Part shown: one piece after another, positions 15,949-23,567 of the stretch
Position numbering within the stretch: the first letter of the stretch is position 1
Layout of the letters: each line of letters starts with the position of its first letter
Origin: a virus
Strand: one strand, 5' to 3'
DNA: 34,953 bases
IMG/VR virus record: IMGVR_UViG_3300021962_000333
Span: 1-34,953 of that record
Program-made: the position numbers and the translations under genes
The notes under the pieces: model-generated
What the model was told of the DNA's origin: nothing
The model's database searches: none
The model's input: only the letters and a program-made list of their open reading frames with translations

Positions 15949-17399
15949 GACAAGCCAAAATAATAATCAAAGATGAAGTCAACTGTAAGATAGAAGGTCT
16001 TGAGTTGGACTGTCGTAAGGCATTGATGCGTAAGTTTGAACATGAAGTTCCGGGCGCGCGTTATCTGCCGGCAGTACGTCTTGGTAGATGGAACGGTAAG
16101 GTTAGTTATTGCAGTCTTGCTGGTAGCACATATATCAATTTGATACCTGATATTGTGCCCATATTACAGGAGTATGACTATGATATTGATCTTGTAGACC
16201 TACGTGAATATCAAACATCATATAGTTTTACTGAGATTAAAGAAGATAGTTTCAGTGATAAAGTATGGCCAAAAGGACATACACAAGCAGGTGAACCGAT
16301 AACCCTACGCGATTATCAAGTAGAAATCATCAATAACTTTTTGAAGAATTCACAATGTATTCAAGAAGTGGCAACAGGCGCCGGCAAAACTATCATGACC
16401 GCTGCATTATCAAAGAGTGTAGAGTATTATGGTCGCAGTATCGTCATCGTGCCCAACAAGAGTCTAGTAGTACAGACTGAAGCGGACTATATCAATCTTG
16501 GGTTAGATGTTGGTGTATACTTTGGTGATCGTAAAGAGTATAACAAACAGCACACGATCTGTACTTGGCAGAGCCTTAATAACTTATTAAAGAACACTAA
16601 AGCAGGTGAGGCAGAAGTCAACATTAAAGAGTTCATTGAAGATGTTGTTTGTGTCATGGTTGATGAAGTGCATATGGCTAAGGCTGATGCATTGAAGCAA
16701 CTATTAACAGGACCATTCAGTCAGATTCCTATTCGTTGGGGTCTTACTGGTACTATACCTAAGGCTGTGTATGAGCAGATTAGTTTGCTTGTCAGTCTCG
16801 GTCCTGTTATTGGCAAACTCAGCGCAGCAGAACTACAAGAAAAGGGCGTACTTGCACAATGTCATGTCAATATCGTACAGTTGAAAGATGGGGTAGAGTT
16901 TACCAATTATCAGAGTGAATTGAAACATCTATTAGAGCATGAAGAACGACTAGACAAGATAGCCCAACTGATTGATAAAATCAAAGACAGTGGCAATACA
17001 CTTGTGCTTGTTGATCGTGTCAATGCAGGACGTGAATTAGTATCACGTTTGAAAGATAGCGTATTCATTTCGGGTGAAACTAAACTAACAGAACGCAAAG
17101 AAGAATATGACGAAGTTAAAGTAAGTGCCAATAAGATAATTGTAGCAACATATGGTGTTGCTGCTGTGGGTATTAACATTCCACGTATCTTCAATCTAGT
17201 ATTGATTGAGCCTGGCAAATCATTTGTCAGAGTCATTCAGAGTATTGGGCGTGGCATTCGTAAAGCCGAAGACAAAGACCACGTAGAGATTTGGGATATC
17301 ACTAGCGATTGTAAGTTTGCTAAACGTCACTTAACACAACGTAAGGCATATTACAAGGAAGCAAAGTATCCATTTACACTTGAAAAACTTGACTACTAA
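15945..17399 (+). CDS. uvsW: UvsW-like SF2 DNA/RNA helicase
   Basis: The 484-residue helicase (T4 UvsW about 500) carries ATGAGKT (143-149), DEVH (240-243), GLTGT motif III (about 265), SGETK (about 378) and QSIGRGIRKAE motif VI. The N-terminal 110 residues match the UvsW DNA-recognition domain (FEHEVPGARYLPAVRLGRWNGK). In T4 this enzyme unwinds R-loops and branch-migrates junctions, moving replication from origin use to recombination use. It starts by ATGA overlap with the upstream unknown gene. Its last codons (CTT GAC TAC TAA) contain the -35 of the next promoter. Confidence 0.92.
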   Translation: MRQAKIIIKDEVNCKIEGLELDCRKALMRKFEHEVPGARYLPAVRLGRWNGKVSYCSLAGSTYINLIPDIVPILQEYDYDIDLVDLREYQTSYSFTEIKEDSFSDKVWPKGHTQAGEPITLRDYQVEIINNFLKNSQCIQEVATGAGKTIMTAALSKSVEYYGRSIVIVPNKSLVVQTEADYINLGLDVGVYFGDRKEYNKQHTICTWQSLNNLLKNTKAGEAEVNIKEFIEDVVCVMVDEVHMAKADALKQLLTGPFSQIPIRWGLTGTIPKAVYEQISLLVSLGPVIGKLSAAELQEKGVLAQCHVNIVQLKDGVEFTNYQSELKHLLEHEERLDKIAQLIDKIKDSGNTLVLVDRVNAGRELVSRLKDSVFISGETKLTERKEEYDEVKVSANKIIVATYGVAAVGINIPRIFNLVLIEPGKSFVRVIQSIGRGIRKAEDKDHVEIWDITSDCKFAKRHLTQRKAYYKEAKYPFTLEKLDY

Positions 17400-17417
17400 A
17401 AATAAGTGTAGTAAAAT
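17389..17417 (+). promoter_or_regulatory. Sigma70-like promoter giving a leaderless start
   Basis: TTGACT (17389-17394), 17-base spacer, TAAAAT (17412-17417), six bases, then ATG 17424. It heads the long overlapping operon 17424-22345. The -35 is embedded in the uvsW 3' end. Confidence 0.7.
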
Positions 17418-17423
17418 TACAAC

Positions 17424-17924
17424 ATGCGTATATTAACTTTAGAAAATCAATATTATAATTTAGAAACACTTCCAGAAGAAATTGATGATTTACGATTTGC
17501 TATACTGGATAATAGTAATCCTCAAAACGTAGACTATCATTTTATACCACTTATCTTTTTAGAAAGTTTTAATAGTCCGGCACTGGTACTTACTATAGGT
17601 GATAAGAAAATTAAAATGCCATTAGATTGGCAAGTTTTAATCGGTGAAAAGGAACACGGTGATCTTGAAACACTACCATTGAGTAGTTTAAATGATCGCG
17701 GATTTAGTGCGTTTGAGTATAATCCACTTAGTGCGTTTAGTCCTACATTTACTCCTATAGAAATTGTAGATATCTATCATGATGTAACTTGGTATGCTCC
17801 TAGACTACGCAACGGACAGTTCTTGTGTGTGCCAATTGATGATAGTCCTAAACCGCGTTGCGTATATTTCGTGAAAGAGATCAGTCGCAACTGTGAGATC
17901 GTAGATTACAATCAGGTATTTTAA
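17424..17924 (+). CDS. Conserved-looking unknown protein, operon leader gene
   Basis: I do not assign a function to this 166-residue protein. It has beta-rich segments (ALVLTIGDKKIKMPLDWQVLIGEKEHG) and a distinctive stretch around residues 91-135 (FSAFEYNPLSAF, YHDVTWYAPRLRNGQFLCVPI), which I believe recurs in marine T4-like phages next to clamp-loader genes. There is no Shine-Dalgarno sequence and the start codon is at the predicted transcript start. Its stop overlaps the next ATG (TAATG). Co-expression with a gp62-like protein suggests a replication role, but this is context only. Confidence 0.6.
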   Translation: MRILTLENQYYNLETLPEEIDDLRFAILDNSNPQNVDYHFIPLIFLESFNSPALVLTIGDKKIKMPLDWQVLIGEKEHGDLETLPLSSLNDRGFSAFEYNPLSAFSPTFTPIEIVDIYHDVTWYAPRLRNGQFLCVPIDDSPKPRCVYFVKEISRNCEIVDYNQVF

Positions 17925-18115
17925 TGAAGTATGGTATCAAAATTCAATTGAATGAAAATCCTGAAGATTGGTTGTGGGTAACAATCGGTGACAGTAAGTT
18001 CCAATTACAGACTATGTTGTTTGAAGAACGGGAAGATGCTGAAGAATATGCCTTGAAAGTTTGGGGACCTAATGCTATAGTAGAATTATATGGCGAAAGC
18101 AAAGACACCATCTGA
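17924..18115 (+). CDS. Unknown 63-residue protein
   Basis: A small acidic soluble protein (MKYGIKIQLNENPEDWLWV...). The pattern, a beta-hairpin followed by EEREDAEEYALKVW, resembles small phage proteins of unknown function that occur in several copies per genome. It starts by overlapping the upstream stop and its 3' end overlaps the next gene by 26 bases. Confidence 0.55.
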   Translation: MKYGIKIQLNENPEDWLWVTIGDSKFQLQTMLFEEREDAEEYALKVWGPNAIVELYGESKDTI

Positions 18116-18677
18116 CGAAAAACTTGATAAGATTGACTTTGATCTTTTTGAAGCATTAGCCGCCATTGATCGTAAAGATTATGGCTACTATGATCGTTTG
18201 ACAGAAGAACAAAGACAAAAGTTTAGTCCATATATGCTTGTAATATTCTTGAGCAGTGTGTCCGGCAAAGTAGAATTGCAGCAATATCATTTATTGAGTA
18301 CAAATGAATTTGCTAACAAGTATTTGTTTAATGATCAGATACAGGATCATCCTAAACTTCAATGGCTTATGTTATGTGCATCGGGTTTAGGTAAAGGTAA
18401 GCAGTTTCATAGTTACATCACCTCTATAAAAGAGAGTGTAACTTCATTGAAAGAAAAAGCAAGTGTAAAAGATATAGAGGAATACTATAAAAAATCTCAT
18501 AAAAATATTAGTGATGAGAGTGTTAAAGAACTCGCTAAAAATTTTACATTGTTACAAAACAAGAAGTTTCAATTAAACAAAAGATTCCCTGAACTTAAAT
18601 TAGAAGATATTGACACATTAAGCCATTTAGTATCGGATACAGACATTGTTAACTATGACAAAGACTGCGGAAACTAA
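18090..18677 (+). CDS. Probable clamp-loader small subunit (gp62-like)
   Basis: This 195-residue protein is close in length to T4 gp62 (187). It contains LFEALAAIDRKDYGYYDRLTE, QRQKFSPYMLVIFLSSVSG and HPKLQWLMLCASGLGKGKQFH, which match what I recall of gp62-type clamp-loader proteins in marine T4-like phages; the C-terminus is helical. In T4, gp62 joins four gp44 ATPases to load the gp45 clamp. gp44, gp45 and gp43 are not in this window. Position in a replication operon fits. The ATG overlaps the upstream gene and no own promoter is seen. Confidence 0.6.
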   Translation: MAKAKTPSDEKLDKIDFDLFEALAAIDRKDYGYYDRLTEEQRQKFSPYMLVIFLSSVSGKVELQQYHLLSTNEFANKYLFNDQIQDHPKLQWLMLCASGLGKGKQFHSYITSIKESVTSLKEKASVKDIEEYYKKSHKNISDESVKELAKNFTLLQNKKFQLNKRFPELKLEDIDTLSHLVSDTDIVNYDKDCGN

Positions 18678-19344
18678 ACATACATGTGAATTTTGTAATA
18701 AGAGTTTTGCAAGAGAAACTAGTATTATAAAACATTTATGTGTTTATAAACGCCGTTGGCAAGACAAAGACACACGCGGAAACCAAATCGGATTTCAGTC
18801 TTGGATACAATTTTATACTAAACATACAAGCAAAAAGAAAAAAGAATATCTAGATTTTATTAACAATCCATATTATACAGCATTTATAAAATTTGGAAAC
18901 TATTGTTTAGATGCCCAGGTAATAAATGTACCTAGATACATAGATTGGTTATTAAAAGAAAAGATAAGCATTGACAAATGGAATAAAGATTCTGTTTATA
19001 CAAAGTTTATTATAGATTACAATTTGATTGAAGATCCTATAGATGCAATAGCCCGCAGTATTGAAACAACGGTTGTATTAGCACAGCAAGAAAAAATACA
19101 AACTAAAGATGTGTTGAGATATGGCAATAGACACAAGATTTGTTATGAGATAACTAAAGGTAAAATTAGTCCGTGGATGCTATATCAAAGTAAATCCGGA
19201 CTTGAGTTTATGGAGTCAATAGATCCAACGCAAGAAAAAATGATTATAGATTACATTAATCCTGAAAGATGGGCTTTAAAATTTCATAAACAAAAAGACA
19301 TTATAGTTGAAGTTAAGGAGTTATTAAGTGCTGGTGGATACTAA
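18655..19344 (+). CDS. C2H2 zinc-finger-like protein of unknown role
   Basis: The start is set at ATG 18655, inside the gp62-like gene; a TTG nine bases earlier is less likely. Residues 6-27 form a zinc-finger-like motif, HTCEFCNKSFARETSIIKHLC: two Cys spaced by two, and a His and Cys at the far end (C2HC rather than strict C2H2). The remaining 200 residues are Lys-rich and helical with several aromatic motifs (RYIDWLLKEK, KICYEITKGKISPWMLYQ). Similar zinc-finger proteins occur near replication genes in marine T4-like phages. DNA or RNA binding is likely; the target is unknown. Confidence 0.6.
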   Translation: MTKTAETKHTCEFCNKSFARETSIIKHLCVYKRRWQDKDTRGNQIGFQSWIQFYTKHTSKKKKEYLDFINNPYYTAFIKFGNYCLDAQVINVPRYIDWLLKEKISIDKWNKDSVYTKFIIDYNLIEDPIDAIARSIETTVVLAQQEKIQTKDVLRYGNRHKICYEITKGKISPWMLYQSKSGLEFMESIDPTQEKMIIDYINPERWALKFHKQKDIIVEVKELLSAGGY

Positions 19345-19540
19345 AACATTTCCTTATCGTGTAGATATCCCGTGGCGCAGAGGGGATACTATAAATAGTT
19401 GGGATCAAGTCTGTGTGAAAGCAATTGATACATATGGATTACCTGGATATAGGTATATGACAGATTCTTCAACAGACGAAATGATTTTCTATTTTAAATT
19501 TGAAGAAGATGCTATGTGGTTTAGGTTATCATCACAATGA
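19328..19540 (+). CDS. Unknown 70-residue protein
   Basis: A GTG start at 19328 overlaps the zinc-finger gene by 17 bases, and its end overlaps the next ATG by four bases (ATGA). The protein has the pattern of several small genes in this operon: a short N-terminal part, a central helix (SWDQVCVKAIDTYG) and a beta-strand end (EMIFYFKFEEDAMWFRLSSQ). No function is recognised. Confidence 0.5.
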   Translation: MLVDTKTFPYRVDIPWRRGDTINSWDQVCVKAIDTYGLPGYRYMTDSSTDEMIFYFKFEEDAMWFRLSSQ

Positions 19541-20247
19541 GAGAATTAAAAGACATACTAGAACAGGGAGAAGGTTACAAAATATTTCCCGGATTTATTC
19601 CTTCACTTTTAGTCGCAGACTACAAAAAAATCCTTAAAGACTTATATCCGGTCCGCGCTAGCAGTAGTAAGAAAGTCTATGCTGAACGTGATGATATCAA
19701 GAACCTAGAAGATATCAGTGTATGGTGGAGTCAGACTGTTGACGGATATAAAGAGTTTGAAAAGATTAAAAAACTTGTTGACCCTGTAATTCAAAATAAC
19801 TTTCCTACTTTAAACTTTTATGCGACCGATACTGTGACAATAAATCCGCACAGCAAATGGGTAAGCCCTCACGTTGACACCCCGCATAGATTTAGTAAAT
19901 GGAACTTTGATAAGAGATTATTGGGAATACAATGTATCATAACATTAGATGATGTTACCAAAGAAAATGCTGCGACAGGATTGGTTCCGTTTAGTCAAAA
20001 ACGAGATTTTGATATCAATAAATGCTATACTGGATCATTTGATAATTGGTTCTTAGATAACTGTAAGCAACATGATATGCCCAAAGGTAGTTTGCTATTA
20101 TATAATTGTAGGGTCCTTCATAGCAGTATGCCCAATAATAGTGATGAACCTAGACCTGCTCTATTGCTAAACTATCTAGATAAGAGTATAATAAACGATG
20201 TTGCTGAATTAGATAATGTTTGGACAAGCAATGGTAAACGTCCCTAA
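19537..20247 (+). CDS. Phytanoyl-CoA dioxygenase-like 2OG-Fe(II) oxygenase (second of three)
   Basis: The 236-residue protein shows a complete facial triad: HVD at 112-114 (SPHVDTPH), distal His195 (RVLHSSMPN) and Arg206 (EPRPALLLNYL) for the 2OG carboxylate. Spacing and the WxSP-H-V-D start fit the PhyH/phytanoyl-CoA dioxygenase group rather than the prolyl hydroxylase group. Substrate is unknown; phage homologues are candidates for modifying host metabolites, bases or proteins. It begins by ATGA overlap with the upstream gene and is overlapped at its end by the next. Confidence 0.75.
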   Translation: MRELKDILEQGEGYKIFPGFIPSLLVADYKKILKDLYPVRASSSKKVYAERDDIKNLEDISVWWSQTVDGYKEFEKIKKLVDPVIQNNFPTLNFYATDTVTINPHSKWVSPHVDTPHRFSKWNFDKRLLGIQCIITLDDVTKENAATGLVPFSQKRDFDINKCYTGSFDNWFLDNCKQHDMPKGSLLLYNCRVLHSSMPNNSDEPRPALLLNYLDKSIINDVAELDNVWTSNGKRP

Positions 20248-20503
20248 AGACTTTCAAGATTACGATGATGACGATGATAGAGTTGAAAGACGTTTATCAC
20301 GTTGGGATTATTGGAATAATCTTAGAAAATTGCGCGGAGAATTCTCAACAGAAAATACTAGCACTGATCATTATGCATTTATAGACTGGCTAGCAAACAC
20401 ACATGGATTCAAGCCTGTGTTGACTGAGGATTTACAATATACAGATGAGTTTATTGTAACTGACGAAAAAAAATTTATGGTATATGTATTGAAATATGGC
20501 TAA
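20216..20503 (+). CDS. Unknown 95-residue protein
   Basis: It begins inside the oxygenase gene; either ATG 20216 or ATG 20231 may be used. Residues 13-30 contain a run of Asp and Arg (DYDDDDDRVERRLSR), followed by a helix and a beta-strand end (EFIVTDEKKFMVYVLKYG) like those of the small genes at 19328 and 21044. No family is recognised. It overlaps the exonuclease gene by eight bases. Confidence 0.5.
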   Translation: MFGQAMVNVPKDFQDYDDDDDRVERRLSRWDYWNNLRKLRGEFSTENTSTDHYAFIDWLANTHGFKPVLTEDLQYTDEFIVTDEKKFMVYVLKYG

Positions 20504-21044
20504 CGATATTATGATAGATTTGGAGACATTAGACACAACACCCTATTGTGTTATCCTTACTATTGGTGTCGTTAGGTTCGATCCATATGGTGAAGGAGTA
20601 GCAGAAAAACTCACGTTAAAGCCTACCATAGAAGATCAAACTGAAAAATATAATCGTATCATTAATGATGATACAATACGCTGGTGGAGCGAACAAAGTC
20701 CTGAAGCCATTGATGAAGCCATGAGTGATGAAGGACGCTTGAGTTTACGTGAATGTATGGAAGTGATGTATCAGTTTGGTTGGAATCGTAGAGCAGTATG
20801 GGGTCATGGTGCCCCATTTGACGTTGTTGCTATTGAGACTGCTATGCGTCAAACACTAACCGATAGGCCCAATCCTATTCCTTGGCCATTTTATACTGTG
20901 CGTGATACACGTACACTTTACGAAATTGCAGGTGTTAAATTAAAAGACGGCGGATATGTCACTAAGCACCAAGCAGTTGATGATGCTGAACGTCAGGCTA
21001 TAGTTGTACAAGAGGCATATAGAAAATTAGGAATGAAACGATAG
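20496..21044 (+). CDS. dexA: DexA-like 3'-5' exonuclease (DEDDh)
   Basis: The 182-residue exonuclease carries all DEDDh motifs: DLE at 8-10 (IMIDLET), Asp109 (HGAPFDVVAIE), His158 and Asp163 (KHQAVDDAERQA). The order and the compact length fit the Rv2179c/T4 DexA group (T4 DexA 227 residues), which degrade ssDNA or RNA from the 3' end with two metal ions. The likely role is nucleic-acid turnover or end processing during replication. It starts inside the previous gene (eight-base overlap) and its TAG overlaps the next GTG. Confidence 0.82.
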   Translation: MANDIMIDLETLDTTPYCVILTIGVVRFDPYGEGVAEKLTLKPTIEDQTEKYNRIINDDTIRWWSEQSPEAIDEAMSDEGRLSLRECMEVMYQFGWNRRAVWGHGAPFDVVAIETAMRQTLTDRPNPIPWPFYTVRDTRTLYEIAGVKLKDGGYVTKHQAVDDAERQAIVVQEAYRKLGMKR

Positions 21045-21304
21045 TGAAGGCTGTACGTAGACACCAATTTCCCTATAGCAGTCAAAACTACAGGGCTATG
21101 TTAGATTGGCTGAGTGAAAATATACAGGAAAATTTTCATAGCGACGGTAAAAAATATAATAGTAGTAGTGTCAGTCAATTTGTTGAATGGCGTAGCAAAG
21201 ATAAAGAGAGTTGGGTCTTGCGTGTAGCAGGCAATAGTCCTAAAGTATATGTCGAGATATTAGATGAAGAAAAAGAGATATTATTTTTGTTGAGGTTTCA
21301 GTGA
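21044..21304 (+). CDS. Unknown 86-residue protein
   Basis: A GTG start overlaps the dexA-like stop (TAGTG), and the end overlaps the next GTG by four bases (GTGA). The protein starts basic (MKAVRRHQFPYSSQNYRAMLDWL) and ends in two beta-strands (VYVEILDEEKEILFLLRFQ). It shares the helix-plus-strand layout of the small operon genes at 19328 and 20216, hinting at a diverged paralogous group. Function unknown. Confidence 0.5.
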   Translation: MKAVRRHQFPYSSQNYRAMLDWLSENIQENFHSDGKKYNSSSVSQFVEWRSKDKESWVLRVAGNSPKVYVEILDEEKEILFLLRFQ

Positions 21305-21879
21305 AATTCAATAGCGACATTGACATAGATTTGGGTGACAGAGATAAACTATTGTCTATTGTAGACCATATACCTGCTAGCATTAGAAAAAACGAAGTTA
21401 AGAAACACAATACCGGTATCTATGTGACAGATATACCTTACGACCCAATCAATAATATATCTAGCATTGATTATGAACTAGCAGAAGACCGAGGGTATAT
21501 GAAACTAGATATACTCAATGTCTACGTTTATAATCAGATTCATGATGAACAACATTTAGTTGAACTAATGCGTGAGCCAAATTGGTCGTTATTGAATGAT
21601 CAAAAATTTGTAGAACAATTGATACATTTGGGTAATCATTATAATAGTTTACGTAGAATGCCCGAACCTGTAAATAGTATTCCCCGACTAGCAATGTTTC
21701 TTGCTGTAATACGTCCTGCTAAAAAACATCTAATAGGATTACCTTGGCATGAAGTCAGTAAGACTATATGGGAAAAAGAAGAAGGTACGTATAGTTTTAA
21801 AAAGTCACACGCAGTTGCTTACGCGCATCTTGTCGTGGTGCATATGAACTTATTACAAAATGAATCTAACATTACTTAA
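21301..21879 (+). CDS. Miniature protein with DnaE (Pol III alpha)-like motifs
   Basis: The 192-residue protein contains five segments resembling, in the same order, motifs of the bacterial replicative polymerase alpha subunit: DIDIDLGDRD (6-15, like the catalytic PDIDIDF palm motif), HNTGIYVTDI (36-45, like HAAGVVI), GYMKLDIL (65-72, like GLVKFDFLGL), FLAVIRPA (133-140, like ALYRPGP) and FKKSHAVAYA (166-175, like FNKSHAAAYA). PHP, thumb and most finger sequence is absent. This suggests a reduced DnaE-derived core; whether it can polymerise is unknown. I recall similar unassigned proteins in other marine T4-like phages. GTG start, GTGA overlap upstream. Confidence 0.65.
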   Translation: MKFNSDIDIDLGDRDKLLSIVDHIPASIRKNEVKKHNTGIYVTDIPYDPINNISSIDYELAEDRGYMKLDILNVYVYNQIHDEQHLVELMREPNWSLLNDQKFVEQLIHLGNHYNSLRRMPEPVNSIPRLAMFLAVIRPAKKHLIGLPWHEVSKTIWEKEEGTYSFKKSHAVAYAHLVVVHMNLLQNESNIT

Positions 21880-22345
21880 TGAGAATGATCCAAAACTTAG
21901 AGAAGTTTGCACGCCGTGGGATTTTACTGTTGACGGTGATCCTAGCGAATTAGTAACAGCCATGACTAAGGTCATGATTGAAAATAACGGTATAGGATTA
22001 GCGGCACCCCAACTTGGTGTAATGAAACGTTTATTCATTATGGGTAATAGTGATAGATTATTTGTTTGTATCAATCCAGAAATAATTGAAGGTTTAGGCG
22101 AGTATATGGAGCAAGAAGGATGCTTAAGTTTCCCTGATCTTTGGCTACATGTCAAACGTTATGAGTCTATCAAGGCAAAATATTATAATGCTCTAGGACA
22201 AGAAATCATAAAAGACTTTCCCGGATTATTTGGTCGCATCTATCAACATGAGCGCGATCATTTAGATGGTATTTGTTTTGATACACGTACAGCAAAGTTA
22301 AGTCTTGACCTTGCGAAAAGACGTAGAAAGAAAAAAAAGAAATAA
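21860..22345 (+). CDS. def: Peptide deformylase
   Basis: All three deformylase motifs are present in this 161-residue protein: GIGLAAPQLG (44-53), EGCLSFPD (86-93) and QHERDHLDG (129-137), giving the metal ligands Cys88, His130 and His134 with catalytic Glu131. The enzyme removes the formyl group from nascent N-terminal Met. Phage versions are known from marine cyanophages and pelagiphages, where they lack the C-terminal extension of host enzymes; here the end is a run of basic residues (RRRKKKKK). It overlaps the preceding gene by 20 bases and ends directly against a converging gene. Confidence 0.93.
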   Translation: MNLTLLNENDPKLREVCTPWDFTVDGDPSELVTAMTKVMIENNGIGLAAPQLGVMKRLFIMGNSDRLFVCINPEIIEGLGEYMEQEGCLSFPDLWLHVKRYESIKAKYYNALGQEIIKDFPGLFGRIYQHERDHLDGICFDTRTAKLSLDLAKRRRKKKKK

Positions 22346-23113
22346 TTATTCCTTTAAGGTAGGAAAACAAAGAATTGCATATCTGCTGAATCTTGTAGTA
22401 CAAGGTTGTACGGCGTGGTATAAATTATTTTTTGTAAAATCAAGTATTACATAATTTGGATAAGTTGGATTTAAACTTACCTCCATATCATTAAATTCTA
22501 ACTGATTATCATATTTTATATTTTTAGAATGTAATAAAAAATTACCGCCTTTATCTAAACTATATGTTGTTGGGTCAGACAAATAAATGATTAAACTACA
22601 CAATCTTCCTTTATTTTTACCATCAACGTGTGGTTTAAGGAAATCATCTTTATCATAAAAACTTATTTTAATTGGTTCAACGTCAACCTTGTTTGCCGGC
22701 ACAAGATATATTTTTGAAATAAATTCTTTTATTCTGTTTTGTAATACATTAGGATCTATGATATGCGAATATACATCAACTGGAGTAAAAAACCATTGCT
22801 GCATTACAGGGATATTATTTTCATCTAAATATTTTTTTCTTTCTTCACGATCATCATAACTTAGTAAGTTTCGTCCTGAATTATAACTTTGGAAACGTTC
22901 ATCGGTTGAGTTTGCTTGCATAAAGTATTCCCAAACGTTTCTAGTTTTTTTCAAATAATCATCATGGAATTTTTTTCTTAATCCGTTATTATTAATATCA
23001 TTATCAATGGCATGCTGCAAAGTATTACATTCATATTGATTTAATATATCATAATTTGAACCAAAATAATACCCATTTTCTATCAATATTTTATATGTTT
23101 GTTCAAAGTCCAT
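22346..23113 (-). CDS. Prolyl-4-hydroxylase-like 2OG-Fe(II) oxygenase (third of three)
   Basis: The 255-residue protein has the canonical set: HVD at 162-164 (LKPHVDGK), GGNFLLH (189-195), distal His233 (NNLYHAVQP) and Arg244 (FSRYAILCF). This resembles prolyl hydroxylase-type oxygenases that act on peptides or proteins, but the substrate is not predictable. It begins directly after the stop of the upstream gene (TAAATG) on the - strand and ends against the deformylase gene with no gap. The two-gene unit is very A+T-rich and reversed relative to everything else, which may reflect later insertion. Confidence 0.8.
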   Translation of the reverse strand: MDFEQTYKILIENGYYFGSNYDILNQYECNTLQHAIDNDINNNGLRKKFHDDYLKKTRNVWEYFMQANSTDERFQSYNSGRNLLSYDDREERKKYLDENNIPVMQQWFFTPVDVYSHIIDPNVLQNRIKEFISKIYLVPANKVDVEPIKISFYDKDDFLKPHVDGKNKGRLCSLIIYLSDPTTYSLDKGGNFLLHSKNIKYDNQLEFNDMEVSLNPTYPNYVILDFTKNNLYHAVQPCTTRFSRYAILCFPTLKE

Positions 23114-23497
23114 TTAAGTTATTCTTTTTACTAAAGTTATACTACGCCTTTTGGTTCTCTTTTTATTTAGTTCATTTAGGCATACGATTGGACCATGTAT
23201 TATTTCTAAATTTTTATTGTTAAATGTTCTAAGATATGGTTTAAAAGGACTCCATTCCTGCTTTAGAAAAATATTAATGGGTATCTGACGGTTGCTTTCC
23301 CACCACCATATTTCGCCTAATTCTAAGAATAATTCTTTAATTTTATTGTCAGCTATGCTACCATAATCATAAATGCTGGTACATTGGTCATCGCGGTTTT
23401 GTATGATCCCTACATAGTCTTGGTTAGCAAATGATACCACAGTTATAAATGGGTGGTTTTCACTTAATTTTTTGAAAAAGTCTTTAGCAATTGTCAT
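23114..23497 (-). CDS. Conserved-looking unknown protein in - strand operon
   Basis: The 127-residue protein starts with a helical segment (MTIAKDFFKKLSENHPFI), then a beta-rich middle (TVVSFANQDYVGIIQNRD) and a distinctive ELGEIWWWESNRQIPINIFL; the end is strongly basic (NKKRTKRRSITLVKRIT). I recall the WWWESNR-type stretch from other T4-like phages but know of no function. It is the promoter-proximal gene of the late - strand operon, so it may act with the downstream oxygenase. Confidence 0.6.
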   Translation of the reverse strand: MTIAKDFFKKLSENHPFITVVSFANQDYVGIIQNRDDQCTSIYDYGSIADNKIKELFLELGEIWWWESNRQIPINIFLKQEWSPFKPYLRTFNNKNLEIIHGPIVCLNELNKKRTKRRSITLVKRIT

Positions 23498-23504
23498 TGA
23501 TTAT

Positions 23505-23512
23505 TATTTATA
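23505..23512 (-). promoter_or_regulatory. Perfect T4-type late promoter on - strand
   Basis: The - strand reads TATAAATA, then seven bases, then the ATG at 23497. With T4 spacing the transcript would begin one or two bases before the start codon. Confidence 0.75.
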
Positions 23513-23551
23513 ATTGGGTAAGTAAAAAGATATTTTATTTTACAGATGTAG

Positions 23552-23557
23552 TAAAAT
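23552..23557 (+). promoter_or_regulatory. Putative -10 box for the nuclease/methyltransferase operon
   Basis: TAAAAT (23552-23557) in the context TGTAGTAAAAT, which is identical over 11 bases to the -10 region of the promoter at 17407-17417. No clear -35 is seen. ATG 23568 follows after ten bases, so the leader would be only a few bases long. Confidence 0.4.
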
Positions 23558-23567
23558 AAGTATCACT

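Noticed and set aside
22321-22350. Bidirectional terminator between the converging genes
   Set aside because: There is an A-run and a short AATAATTATT palindrome but no G+C stem, so a terminator is not supported.
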